A stretch of DNA of 64,000 bases from Lichenibacterium ramalinae. Lineage in GTDB: Bacteria; Pseudomonadota; Alphaproteobacteria; Rhizobiales; Beijerinckiaceae. Below are positions 50,211-58,780 of this stretch, in pieces. Numbering within the stretch: position 1 is the first letter of the stretch; every line of letters starts with the position of its first letter. The position numbers were made by a program, and so were the translations under genes. The notes under the pieces are model-generated. The model was given only the letters and a program-made list of their open reading frames with translations, ran no database searches and was not told the DNA's origin. The stretch spans positions 62,001 through 126,000 of the forward strand of contig NZ_QYBC01000018.1 in NCBI RefSeq assembly GCF_004137085.1, read 5' to 3'.

Positions 50211-52010
50211 ATGTTCAGGTTGGTGGGATCCGGAGCCAGCAAGGCGAGCAACATCCTGGCCGCGCTCGACAGGTCTATGGCACGCATCGATTTCGATCCG
50301 ACCGGCAACATTCTCGACGCGAATACCAACTTCTGTTCGGCGCTGGGCTATGATCTGTCCGAGATCCGCGGCCGCCACCACAGCCTCTTCGTCGATCCGG
50401 AGCAGGTGAGCGGCCACATTTACAAGGAGTTCTGGGCGAAGCTCGGCCGAGGCGAGTTCGATGCCGGCGAATACAGGCGCATCGCCAAGGGCGGGCGTGA
50501 AGTCTGGATCCAGGCGTCCTACAACCCCGTGCGCGACGCCCGCGGCGCCGTGGTCCGCATCGTCAAGCAGGCGGTCGACATCACGGCCGAGAAGCTCCGC
50601 ACGGCCGAGGTCGGCGCCAAGCTCGACGCGATCGGCCGCGCCCAGGCCGTGATCGAGTTCACCGTCTCGGGCGAGATCCTCACCGCCAACCAGAACTTCC
50701 TCGACACCGTCGGCTACCGGCTGGAGGAGATCCAGGGCCAGCACCACCGCATGTTCGTCGAGCCGGACTATGCCCGCTCGCCGGACTACGAGGGGCTGTG
50801 GAGCCGGTTGCGCCAGGGCGAATACGTGGCGGCCGAGTTCAAGCGGATCGGCAAGGCCGGTCGGGTGATCTGGATCCAGGCCTCCTACAACCCGATCTTC
50901 GACCTCGGCGGCAAGGTGACCAAGGTCGTCAAGTTCGCGACCGACGTTTCCGACCGGGTGCGGGCCGTCGAGGCCATCGCGGCGGGGCTGAAGCAGCTGT
51001 CGGACGGCGATCTCGATTGCGGCATCGCGGCCGCCCTGCAGCCGAGCTTCGAGCCGCTTCGGATCAACTTCAACGACTCGGTCGTCAAGATCAGCCAGAC
51101 GCTGCAGGGCATCAGTGCCCGCAGCGCCACCATCCGGTCCGGCACGCGGGAAATCTCGACCGCCGCCGACGACCTCAGCCGCCGCACCGAGCAGCAGGCG
51201 GCGAGCCTCGAGCAGACGGCGGCGGCGCTCGACGAGATCACCGCCACGGTGCGCAAGACCGCCGAGGGCTCCAAGCACACGCGCTCGGTCGTCGGCACGG
51301 CGCGCAAGAACGCCGAATCCTCCGAGCAGGTCGTGTCGCAGGCGGTCGAAGCCATGAACGGCATCGAGAAGTCCTCGCGCGAGATCAGCCAGATCATCGG
51401 GGTGATCGACGAGATCGCCTTCCAGACCAACCTGCTGGCGCTCAACGCCGGCGTCGAGGCGGCGCGGGCCGGGGACGCGGGCCGGGGCTTCGCCGTCGTG
51501 GCGTCCGAGGTGCGGGCCCTGGCCCAGCGTTCGGCCGATGCCGCCAAGGAGATCAAGCGGCTGATCTCGAGTTCCGGCCGCCACGTCGAGCAGGGCGTGG
51601 CCCTGGTGGGGCAGGCCGGAGCGGCCCTGAACGTCATCGCCGGGCAGGTGACGGAGATCGACGCCATCGTGGGCGAGATCGCGTCCTCGTCGCAGGAGCA
51701 GTCGAACGCGCTCGAGGAGGTGAACGTCGCCGTCAACCAGATGGACCAGGTGACGCAGCAGAACGCCGCCATGGTGGAACAGACCACCGCGGCCAGCCAG
51801 GCCCTGGCGGGCGACGCCGATGCCCTGTCCGAGCTCGTCGGGCGCTTCCGCCTGGCGGGAAGCGCCGGGATCGAGGCCGTGCCGACGCGGGCCAGCGCCA
51901 GGCCCCGCGCCGCCTCGGCGCCCGTCCCCGCCCTGCGGTCCGTCGGGCGCGGCGGCGCCGCCCGCAAGCCTGCCGCCGCGGCCGCGCCGGCGGACTGGGA
52001 AGAGTTCTAA
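50211..52010 (+). CDS. Soluble methyl-accepting chemotaxis protein with two PAS domains
   Basis: 599 residues from ATG 50211 (GGAGA about 10 bases upstream). There is no membrane helix. Two PAS domains with PAC tails lie at about 15-130 ([20 protein letters not shown] ... [16 protein letters not shown]) and 135-250 ([20 protein letters not shown] ... [16 protein letters not shown]). A short HAMP-like linker ([20 protein letters not shown]) leads into the signalling domain with the hairpin tip [20 protein letters not shown]. The protein ends in DWEEF, a tethering pentapeptide for CheR/CheB. Likely an Aer-like or cytoplasmic sensor of redox or metabolic state. Confidence 0.92.
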   Translation: MFRLVGSGASKASNILAALDRSMARIDFDPTGNILDANTNFCSALGYDLSEIRGRHHSLFVDPEQVSGHIYKEFWAKLGRGEFDAGEYRRIAKGGREVWIQASYNPVRDARGAVVRIVKQAVDITAEKLRTAEVGAKLDAIGRAQAVIEFTVSGEILTANQNFLDTVGYRLEEIQGQHHRMFVEPDYARSPDYEGLWSRLRQGEYVAAEFKRIGKAGRVIWIQASYNPIFDLGGKVTKVVKFATDVSDRVRAVEAIAAGLKQLSDGDLDCGIAAALQPSFEPLRINFNDSVVKISQTLQGISARSATIRSGTREISTAADDLSRRTEQQAASLEQTAAALDEITATVRKTAEGSKHTRSVVGTARKNAESSEQVVSQAVEAMNGIEKSSREISQIIGVIDEIAFQTNLLALNAGVEAARAGDAGRGFAVVASEVRALAQRSADAAKEIKRLISSSGRHVEQGVALVGQAGAALNVIAGQVTEIDAIVGEIASSSQEQSNALEEVNVAVNQMDQVTQQNAAMVEQTTAASQALAGDADALSELVGRFRLAGSAGIEAVPTRASARPRAASAPVPALRSVGRGGAARKPAAAAAPADWEEF

Positions 52011-52019
52011 GCCGACTCC

Positions 52020-52480
52020 CGCGGCATGGCGGAGTTGCGCGACTGACGTTTCTGGACGGCGAGGCCTCGATCCGCCGCTCCACCACCTCGACGAGGAACC
52101 ACCCGTCGAGGGTTTAGGGTGAAGCGCTGGAAGACCGCGGCCCCTTCGGCGTCCCGGTCGTCGGGCACGCGGTAGGCGCCCAGCCGGTCGAGGGACTCGT
52201 CTGCCGGCACGAAGCGGGCGTCGAGGTCGCCGTCGTAGGTGTCCGGCATGGACATAGCGTCGGGTGCGTTCGCGGCGAGGTGCGCCGCGGTCGCGGCGAT
52301 GTCGGCCGTGCCGACGGCGATGTGCTGGACGCCCGAGCCGAAGGACTCCGCCAGGAACCGCGCCGCGCCCGTGTGCCGGCTCGGCGAGCCGTCGAGCACG
52401 AGCGACAGCGAGAAGTCGCGGTGCTCCAGCACTCCGTGTGTCTTGGATCGCCTCGGCGGATCCAGGCGACGAAACCGCTC
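52020..52480 (-). pseudogene. Remnant of a 3-dehydroshikimate dehydratase / HPPD-like protein
   Basis: Reading leftwards, VLEHRDFSLSLVLDGSPSRH and RFLAESFGSGVQHIAVGT match the C-terminal vicinal-oxygen-chelate (4-hydroxyphenylpyruvate-dioxygenase-like) part of bifunctional 3-dehydroshikimate dehydratases. After FQRFTL the match jumps frame to LDGWFLVEVVERR near 52115, a single-base frameshift in CTAAACC. The N-terminal isomerase-like half is absent and the end is degenerate. The reading is therefore a dead gene fragment; the metal-binding His of GVQHIA and Glu of VEVVERR survive. Confidence 0.7.
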
Positions 52481-52740
52481 TCGATGCGGAGTTGGATCGC
52501 ATTCGCCGAGGGCGAAGGCGCTTGGGCTGGAGCGGGTGAAACCGGGGTGGCGCCGGGCAGGGGAGCGGTCCCGGTCTCGCAGGCGGGGCTCGGCGGATTT
52601 GCATCGGCACCTGCCGCAGCATCGCGTCCCGCCCCTGCACGGGATCTGCACGGATCTCCCGATCCTCTGCACATCTCGCGACACGGCGCTGCACGCCGCT
52701 TGGGGATACTCGCCCCATGCAGAACCCCACCCCTCCCCAC

Positions 52741-52776
52741 CCCGCTCTCTCACCCCACCCCGCTCTCTCACCCCAC
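52741..52776. repeat. 18-bp tandem repeat CCCGCTCTCTCACCCCAC, two copies
   Basis: Two perfect copies (52741-52758, 52759-52776) inside a longer C-rich tract upstream of the DUF4153/DUF4173 gene. Strand asymmetry (almost no G on the plus strand) is striking. Similar C/T-rich repeats occur between genes in other high-GC genomes. Confidence 0.8.
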
Positions 52777-52919
52777 CCCCTTCTCCCTCCCCGCCCGCGC
52801 CTTCCACGGCGGTTGCTCGATGACGCCTGGTGGCTCGCCGAGGCCATCGCCGGGCCCTCCGCGCTGATCATCCCCTTCTCTCTTTCGCCCCGCGCGCGAC
52901 ACCGCGAGGAGGGGACGCC

Positions 52920-54218
52920 ATGACGGTCTTCGTCAAACGCGGCCTGGCGCTCCGGGCACCCGGTCTGTTCGGGCCCGAACTCGTCTGCGTGGCGGTGGCC
53001 GATCGGTCGTTCTGGTTGCATGGCCTCGGCCTCTCCGTCCCCCTGTTCTTCGCCGCCGTCGCCGCGACGGCCTGGACGGTCCAGGTGCGCCGCGTCAGCC
53101 CGGCGCGGCGTGCCCTCGCCGTCGTGCTCCTCCTGGTGGCGCTCGCACCCGCGGTCGACCGGCTGACGCCACTGTCCTCGATCCTGGCCGTGCTCGGCAC
53201 GGCGTTCGCCATCCGGCTGGGCACCCTCGACGGTCGCCTCAGGTGGGGTGCGGAGACCCGGGCTTCGACGCTGCTCTTCTTCCGCGGCCCCGTGCAGGCG
53301 GTGCGGGATCTCCGACGTCGACGAGCTTCCAAGCGCCGCCGGGAGAGGACGGCGGATGCCCCGTCGCGTGCGCTTCACTGGCTGGGCTGGATCGTCCCAG
53401 CCGTCCTGTTCACCCTCTTCCTGGCGCTGCTGGCCAGCGCCAACCCGGTGATATCGCGTGTGGTCCTCGACGCGACGTCGGATTGGGGCGTGACCCTGGT
53501 GCAGGTCCCGCGATGTTTCTTCTGGCTCTGCGTGTTGGCGGCGGTGTGGCCCGCCATCCGAATTCGGCGGCCATGTCCCGTGGTCGCGCCGCCCGGCATC
53601 CCGCGCCTGGCGGACGCCCGTGACAGCGAGTTGGAGGAACTCGCGGCGCTGCTCCGGTCCTCGCGCGCCGTGTCGCGCGCGCTGCTCGTGCTCTGCGCGT
53701 TGCTCGCCCTGCAACTCGGCCTGGACGGCGCCTATCTGTGGGGAGCTCTCGCCCTTCCGCAGGGCATCACCTACGCCGATTACGCGCACCGCGGCGCCTA
53801 TCCGCTGGTCGTCACCGCGCTCCTGGCGGCGGCCCTCGTCCTCGTGGTCCGCCGTCCAGGCGGCCCGCCGGTGTCGCGCGCCAACGCGGTGCTGCTCGTC
53901 GTCTTCCTCATGGAGAACGTCCTGCTGGTCGCGTCGGCCATGCAAAGGCTCGCCCTCTACGTCGCCGTCTACGGCCTCACCCAATGGCGGGTCGCGGCCT
54001 TCGCCTGGATGGGGTTGGTCGCCGTCGGTGTCGGGCTCGTCGTCCTGCAGGGCATGCTGCGCCGCGACAACCGGTGGCTGGTGACCAGGAGCCTCCTGGC
54101 GGCGCTGGCGATGATCTACGCCTGGTGCCTCGCCGACGTCCCCGGGTCGTCGCCGACTACGACGTCGCCCGTTGCGCGGAACTGCACGGCGGAGGACCGG
54201 CGCTCGACGTCGCGATGA
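52920..54218 (+). CDS. DUF4153/DUF4173 membrane protein, C-terminus lost by frameshift
   Basis: 432 residues as read from ATG 52920 (AGGAGGGG 6-8 bases upstream), with about ten membrane helices. FFRGPVQAVRDLRRRR and QGITYADYAHRGAYPLVVTALLAA are typical of the DUF4173 group. After WCLADVP (about 54144) the frame ends in an unrelated tail, GSSPTTTSPVARNCTAEDRR. The expected continuation, RVVADYDVARCAELHGG, is present one frame over: one C appears missing from the run before GGG at about 54141-54147. This may be a true mutation or a sequence error. It precedes a two-component system that might sense or control it. Confidence 0.75.
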   Translation: MTVFVKRGLALRAPGLFGPELVCVAVADRSFWLHGLGLSVPLFFAAVAATAWTVQVRRVSPARRALAVVLLLVALAPAVDRLTPLSSILAVLGTAFAIRLGTLDGRLRWGAETRASTLLFFRGPVQAVRDLRRRRASKRRRERTADAPSRALHWLGWIVPAVLFTLFLALLASANPVISRVVLDATSDWGVTLVQVPRCFFWLCVLAAVWPAIRIRRPCPVVAPPGIPRLADARDSELEELAALLRSSRAVSRALLVLCALLALQLGLDGAYLWGALALPQGITYADYAHRGAYPLVVTALLAAALVLVVRRPGGPPVSRANAVLLVVFLMENVLLVASAMQRLALYVAVYGLTQWRVAAFAWMGLVAVGVGLVVLQGMLRRDNRWLVTRSLLAALAMIYAWCLADVPGSSPTTTSPVARNCTAEDRRSTSR

Positions 54219-54463
54219 TGCAGGAGCTTGGCATGGACGCCATTCCGGCGGTCGACCGTTTCGTTGCGGCCGCCCCGGACTCCTGGGGACGGGACGCCTT
54301 GACGGGATGGCGCGCCAGGACGGCGGCCGAGTTGCGCCGCGCGTCGGCGGATTGGAGAAGCTGGACCGTCGAAGGCTGGCGGCTTTCGCGTTATCTCGAT
54401 AGATCCAACGTCTACGAGCCGGCTGTTGCGGTGCCCCACCGACGGCGTGGACGGGTGACGACG
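54140..54463 (+). other. Displaced C-terminal segment of the DUF4173 protein
   Basis: In this frame the sequence continues the upstream protein (VVADYDVARCAELHGGG, LGMDAIPAVDRFVA, WTVEGWRLSRYLDRSNV). It then runs, without any stop, straight into the response-regulator frame. With one base restored near 54145 the gene would be in frame with the regulator, so either a second lesion removed its stop or the two are fused. Confidence 0.55.
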
Positions 54464-55159
54464 ATGAGCGCTCCCGAGATCCTGGTGGCCGACGACGATC
54501 CGCACATCCGGGATGTGATCGGCTTCGCGCTCCGTCGTGCCGGCATGGAGCCCGAGATGGCGCGCGACGGGAGCGAAGCGCTGCGCCTGTTCCGCACGCG
54601 CCGGTTCGGGCTGGCCGTGCTCGACATCGGCATGCCGGAGATGGACGGGCTCGATCTCTGCCGCGAGATCCGCCGGACATCACAGCTTCCGATCCTGTTC
54701 CTGTCGGCACGGGACGAGGAGGTGGACCGCATCCTGGGTCTCGAGATCGGCGGGGACGACTATCTCACCAAGCCCTTCAGTCCGCGGGAACTCGTCGCGC
54801 GGGTCAAGGCCATCCTGAAGCGGACCCGTCCGGCCCCGGCTGCCGCCCGCACGTTGGCTCAAGGTCGCCTGACGCTGGACGAGGATGCCCACCTGGCGGC
54901 GTTCGCCGGCAAGCCCCTGGCGTTGACTGCGCTGGAATTCGCGATCCTGTCGGCCCTGATGGCGCGTGCCCGCGCGGCCCTCACGCGCGACCGGATCCTC
55001 GACGCCGCCTACGGGGTGGGGACCGCGGTCTCCGACCGCACCGTGGACAGCCACGTCCGCAACATCCGGGCGAAGCTGGCCGCCGTGGGCTGCGCCGACG
55101 CGATCGAGACCGTCCACGGGGTCGGGTTCCGTCTCGGGGCCTGCGGCGGCGACACTTGA
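54464..55159 (+). CDS. OmpR/CreB-type response regulator
   Basis: 231 residues from ATG 54464; GTG 54455 in the same frame is an alternative. The receiver domain has acidic residues in LVADDDPHI, phospho-acceptor Asp in LAVLDIGMPEMDG (about 52), Ser in FLSARD and Lys in YLTKPFSPREL. The C-terminal winged helix (about 130-225) includes LTALEFAILSALM, DRTVDSHVRNIRAKL and IETVHGVGFRLG. Its sensor overlaps the stop (TTGA). It resembles CreB-like regulators. Targets are unknown, but the membrane-protein gene upstream is a candidate. Confidence 0.9.
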   Translation: MSAPEILVADDDPHIRDVIGFALRRAGMEPEMARDGSEALRLFRTRRFGLAVLDIGMPEMDGLDLCREIRRTSQLPILFLSARDEEVDRILGLEIGGDDYLTKPFSPRELVARVKAILKRTRPAPAAARTLAQGRLTLDEDAHLAAFAGKPLALTALEFAILSALMARARAALTRDRILDAAYGVGTAVSDRTVDSHVRNIRAKLAAVGCADAIETVHGVGFRLGACGGDT

Positions 55160-57159
55160 GGCCGGCGCTCTGGCGGTCGGGCCGCCCGAGCCTCGGGCTC
55201 GTGCTGTCGCTCGTGCTGGCCACCGTGCTGGCGTTGCCGCTGGCCGGCATCCTCGCCTCCGGGATCTACGACGACCAACTCGTGCGCCGCACCGAGGCCG
55301 AGCTCCTCGCCCAGTCCGTGGCGCTCGCCGCGGCCATCGCGCGCGAGGCCGCCGCCACTCTGCCGGCCGACGTGGCCCTCGGCAGCGCGGTCGCCGAGGG
55401 CCACGCCATGGGCCTCGGTGCCGACCTCGGCGCGGCGCTGCCGCCACGCCCCGATGCCATGCCGCCGACGTTTCCCGCCGACCCGGCTTTCCTGGCACTC
55501 GGCGCGCGGGTGACACCGGATCTCGCCGCCACCCAGGCCGTGACGCTGGCCGGCTTCCGGCTGCTCGACCCCTCCGGCACCGTCATCGCGGGCCGGGGCG
55601 AGATCGGCCAGTCGCTGGCCCATGTCGACGAGGTCGCCGAAGCCCTGCACGGTCGCACGACGGCGGCGTTGCGCCGTCGACTGTCGAAGCATCCCTATCC
55701 TCCGTTGGGGTCGCTCAGCCGCGGTCGCCCCTACCGGCTCTTCCTCGCCGTCCCCATCGTCGTGCGGCACCGCGTGGCGGGGGTCCTCTACGCGTCGCGC
55801 ACGCCGGTCGACATCCTGGGCAGCCTCTACGGCCAGCGCGAAGCGCTGGGTCTTGCCGCGATGGCCGTGGTCGCCGCCGCGGCGCTGGCCGGGCTCGTCC
55901 TGCATCGCGCCATCAGCCTGCCGGTGCGCGAACTGGTCAGTCTGACGGTGGCGATCGGCAGCGGCGATCGGGCAGCCGTGGCGTCGCATCGACACCACGG
56001 TACGGTCGAGTTCGCTGCCCTCGCCGGTAGCCTGCGCGAGATGGCGGCCCGCCTGACGAACCGGAGCGACGCCGTGTCGAGCTTCGCCGCCCATGTGTCC
56101 CATGAGCTGAAGTCTCCGCTGACGGCCATCCGAGGCACGGCGGAACTGCTGCGCGACGACGACAGTGGGATGGGCGCGGGGGAGCGTTCTCGCTTCTTCG
56201 ACCACCTGCTGGCCGATACCGACCGCCTCGGGGCCCTGCTGTCCCGCCTCAGGGACCTGGCGCGGGCCGAGGCGGAGCCGACGGCCGGCAGTGCGACGCT
56301 CGCTCCCGCGCTCGGTCTCCTGCGGGCGCGGTTCCCGGCGCTCTCGATCCGGGGCGAAGGGGATGTCGAAGCGGCACTGGGCGTCTCGGCCGACAACCTC
56401 GTCGTGCTCCTGTCCCATCTCGCCGACAATGCCGGACGCCACGGGGCGGCCACGCTCCGCGTGTCGGCGCGGCGCGGCGGGCCCTTCGTCCGCATCGAGG
56501 TCCGCGACGACGGATCCGGCATCTCCGCCGGGAACCGCGCCCGTGTCTTCGACAGCTTCTTCACGACCAGGCGCGAGGACGGGGGCACCGGGATGGGGCT
56601 GTCCATCGTGCGCGCGCTCGTCGGTGCCCACGGCGGCACGGTGGATCTCCTCGACACCGAGGGCGGCGCGGGCTTCGCCCTCGCCGTGCCCGCGCTCCCC
56701 CATCCGTCGCCGGGGCCGGCCAACGCGGGCATTGCCAGCCGAAGGCGGTGGGCCGCCCTCGCCGCCACGATCGCGGTGGTGATGACGGGGCTGGCGCTCC
56801 GCGGATTCGGGCCAGGGCTCGGCCTGCCTTTCGCGGTGACTAAGTACGGCGGTTCCGTCCTGTGGGGGGCGATGGTCTACGGCCTCCTGGCGTGCGTGGT
56901 GCCGGGCGTGCCTCGCGGCAGGCTCGCCGGTTCCGCGCTGGCGCTGGCCGTGGCGGTGGAGCTGTTCAGGCTGCTCCACACCCCGGCCCTCGACGCCTTC
57001 CGGCTCACCGCCGCCGGGACGCTTCTGGTGGGCCGCGTGTTCTCGGGCTGGGACGTGGCGGCCTATGCGGCCGGCATCGGGGCGGCATGGACGTTCGATC
57101 GGCCGGCGCTGGCCCTTGGGCGCGATCCGGGATGCCCCGAGGGTGAAGATCCTCGATAG
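55156..57159 (+). CDS. Sensor histidine kinase fused to a C-terminal DUF2809 membrane domain
   Basis: 667 residues from TTG 55156, overlapping the regulator stop. Helix 1 (about 14-37), an extracytoplasmic sensor (about 38-225), helix 2 (about 232-255), then HAMP. The dimerisation/phospho-acceptor box is FAAHVSHELKSPLTAIRG (His 316), and the ATPase has NAGRHGA, DDGSGIS and GTGMGLSIV. Beyond residue 530 come about four more helices (WAALAATIAVVMTGLALRGFG, KYGGSVLWGAMVYGLLACVV, VELFRLLHTPALDAF, GRVFSGWDVAAYAAGIG), matching DUF2809, usually a separate small protein. The kinase should phosphorylate the upstream regulator. The fusion puts the ATPase domain between two membrane regions, which is unusual. 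Confidence 0.88.
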   Translation: MRPALWRSGRPSLGLVLSLVLATVLALPLAGILASGIYDDQLVRRTEAELLAQSVALAAAIAREAAATLPADVALGSAVAEGHAMGLGADLGAALPPRPDAMPPTFPADPAFLALGARVTPDLAATQAVTLAGFRLLDPSGTVIAGRGEIGQSLAHVDEVAEALHGRTTAALRRRLSKHPYPPLGSLSRGRPYRLFLAVPIVVRHRVAGVLYASRTPVDILGSLYGQREALGLAAMAVVAAAALAGLVLHRAISLPVRELVSLTVAIGSGDRAAVASHRHHGTVEFAALAGSLREMAARLTNRSDAVSSFAAHVSHELKSPLTAIRGTAELLRDDDSGMGAGERSRFFDHLLADTDRLGALLSRLRDLARAEAEPTAGSATLAPALGLLRARFPALSIRGEGDVEAALGVSADNLVVLLSHLADNAGRHGAATLRVSARRGGPFVRIEVRDDGSGISAGNRARVFDSFFTTRREDGGTGMGLSIVRALVGAHGGTVDLLDTEGGAGFALAVPALPHPSPGPANAGIASRRRWAALAATIAVVMTGLALRGFGPGLGLPFAVTKYGGSVLWGAMVYGLLACVVPGVPRGRLAGSALALAVAVELFRLLHTPALDAFRLTAAGTLLVGRVFSGWDVAAYAAGIGAAWTFDRPALALGRDPGCPEGEDPR

Positions 57160-57349
57160 ACGGCGGCACCCGCCGGCATCGATGGCGAGTGGGAGCGGCC
57201 GAAGCCGACTTCCGAGCCGGCCCTGTCATCGCCACGGCCGGCGCTCCGGCCTGGAGCACAGGTCCCGTCTTTCGACCGACGCGCTGCGCCGCGGGCCTGG
57301 TGAACCCATCGCGTGCCGGATGTGCCGCAGGCGCGACGGCCCGCCGCTC

Positions 57350-58297
57350 TCACGACCGCCGGCAGTCGCGGGGCGTCGTGTCGAAGCGCCGGCGGAAGGC
57401 CCGCACGAAGGTGGAATAGTCCTCGAAGCCGCAACGGTAGGCGATCTGCACCAGGGTGAGGTGGCGGTCGGCCGGGGACGCCAGGCGCTGGCGCGCGCGG
57501 TCGAGACGGGCGTCGCGGATCGCCGCCGCGACGCCGCCGCGTCCCGCGAAGACCCGGTACAGGTTCGAGCGCGACACGCCGATGGCCCGCATCAGGGCCG
57601 CGCCATCGAAGGCCGGATCGCCGAGCATGGCGGCGATGTGGCTTTCCGCGAGCCTCAGCATGGCACCGCCGGACGCCTGCTCGCCTCCGTCGTGCCTGAT
57701 GCCGGTGCGGGGCGCCACCAGGGCCGACAGCAGGTGGGCGACGCCGTCGACGCCGGCATCGGCGTCCTGCCGCGACAGGGTCGGCAGGAGGTCGCAGAGG
57801 CCGCGGAAGTAGCGGGTGAACAGGGCTGCGAGGGGCGCCGCCGCCGGGATCCTGAGGTCGAGAAGGTCGTCGATCGGCCCGATCCTGGCCGAGAAGGCGG
57901 CGCGCGGCATGTAGAGCCGCAGTTCGCGATACCGGGTCAGGCCCGTGGCCCTGTGAGGACGGGCGAGGTCGCACAGGGCGATCTCCCCTGTCGAGAGTGC
58001 CGTTCCCCCGCTGTCTCTCGGGTCGCCGAGCCCGTGGCCTTCGACGAAGACCGTGAGGGCCACGAAGTCGATGTAGTCGCGCGCGAGGCCGCGGGCCGAG
58101 CGGTGCACGGACAGCGGGCTGCTCGCCGTGTCGAGGATGATGCCTCCGGCGACGGAGGTCACGCTCCGGCGGGCACCGAAGGGCGCGCCGTGGTCGAGGT
58201 TCTGGCAATCCATGGCTGCAAGGACCGTGTCCTTCCAGTAGCGCCAGCCGTCTCGCGGCGAGACCGCGTCGGTCGTCTGGACGAGACTGTCGACCAT
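57350..58297 (-). CDS. AraC-family transcriptional regulator
   Basis: 315 residues from ATG 58297, TTGGAGA 7 bases upstream. The N-terminal ligand domain (about 1-190, DYIDFVALTVFVEG, LCDLARPHRATG) is of the type found with FeaR/NphR-like activators. The C-terminal double HTH has ALMRAIGVSRSNLYRVFAG and LVQIAYRCGFEDYSTFVRAFRRRFDTTP. It converges with the kinase gene (190-bp gap with no clear terminator). Target genes are not evident. Confidence 0.88.
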   Translation of the reverse strand: MVDSLVQTTDAVSPRDGWRYWKDTVLAAMDCQNLDHGAPFGARRSVTSVAGGIILDTASSPLSVHRSARGLARDYIDFVALTVFVEGHGLGDPRDSGGTALSTGEIALCDLARPHRATGLTRYRELRLYMPRAAFSARIGPIDDLLDLRIPAAAPLAALFTRYFRGLCDLLPTLSRQDADAGVDGVAHLLSALVAPRTGIRHDGGEQASGGAMLRLAESHIAAMLGDPAFDGAALMRAIGVSRSNLYRVFAGRGGVAAAIRDARLDRARQRLASPADRHLTLVQIAYRCGFEDYSTFVRAFRRRFDTTPRDCRRS

Positions 58298-58780
58298 GCG
58301 GTTCTCCAAGGGTGCCCGTCTCGGGCGGTCGCGGTCCGATTGCAACCGAAACCCTGGAATGCGGTGAAGTTCCACGATGATGGCTGGGAACGCGCGGTTG
58401 TGCTGCTGCTCCCGTCCGCCGGACGGGAGCCGGCGGTCGCGTCCGGCGTCGACGTCCGAGGCGCTCGCGAAAGCGTTTTTGCCGTCGTTCGCTCCAGCTT
58501 CCGATCGAGAGCAGTTTCGACGGCATGGAACCGCCAAGGCTTTCGAGAAAGCCCATGCTGCTTGAGCCCGGCGGCCAGGGCGGGCTCGCGGATGCCCGGC
58601 ACCACGGCGGTGAAGGCGCGGCACGCGACGTGCTCACGCCTGCTGGGTCGCGGGCGACGACGTAGACGGCACGGGGCTCGACCGAGGCCGTCGTGGATCT
58701 CGCCCGGGTACACCATGATGCAGTCGCCCGGCGCGGCGGCGCGGCGCGGCGGCACCCTGCCGGCGGCGCATCCATCCCGG
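58298..58780. other. 483-bp region with a decayed AraC-type gene
   Basis: Apart from the promoter of the AraC gene (close to 58298) the stretch holds only the remnant described next (about 58550-58770). No other coding pattern, repeat or RNA was seen. Confidence 0.55.
58550..58770 (-). pseudogene. Remnant of an AraC-type cupin sensor domain
   Basis: Leftward translations give PGDCIMVYPGEIHDG in one frame, RAVYVVARDPAG in a second and RAFTAVVPGIREPALAAGL in the first again. This order (cupin PGEIHDG, Tyr-Val-x-Asp-Pro, then PALAAxL) is that of AraC_binding domains of AraC regulators. Several frameshifts and the missing DNA-binding half show it is dead. It abuts the 3' end of the CHASE2 gene. 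Confidence 0.6.

Larger units (their letters stand above)
52011..52919. other. 909-bp region without an intact gene
   Basis: It contains a decayed dioxygenase-like remnant (52020-52480, minus strand), a GC-rich stretch with no recognisable coding pattern (52480-52730), and an 18-bp tandem repeat of CT/C-rich DNA (52741-52776). The final 60 bp hold the strong ribosome site of the next gene (GAGGAGGGG). Confidence 0.6.

Noticed and set aside
52741-52776. CRISPR-like array
   Set aside because: Only two adjacent 18-bp copies without spacers; a simple tandem repeat.
52717-52923. 68-codon plus-strand frame before the DUF4173 gene
   Set aside because: Its first half is only the CT/C tandem repeat (PHPALSPHPALS) and no ribosome site is present; the rest matches nothing I know.
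50205-54710. Minus-strand open frame of about 1500 codons
   Set aside because: It lies opposite the chemoreceptor and DUF4173/regulator genes, which have clear domains, and shows only shadow composition.
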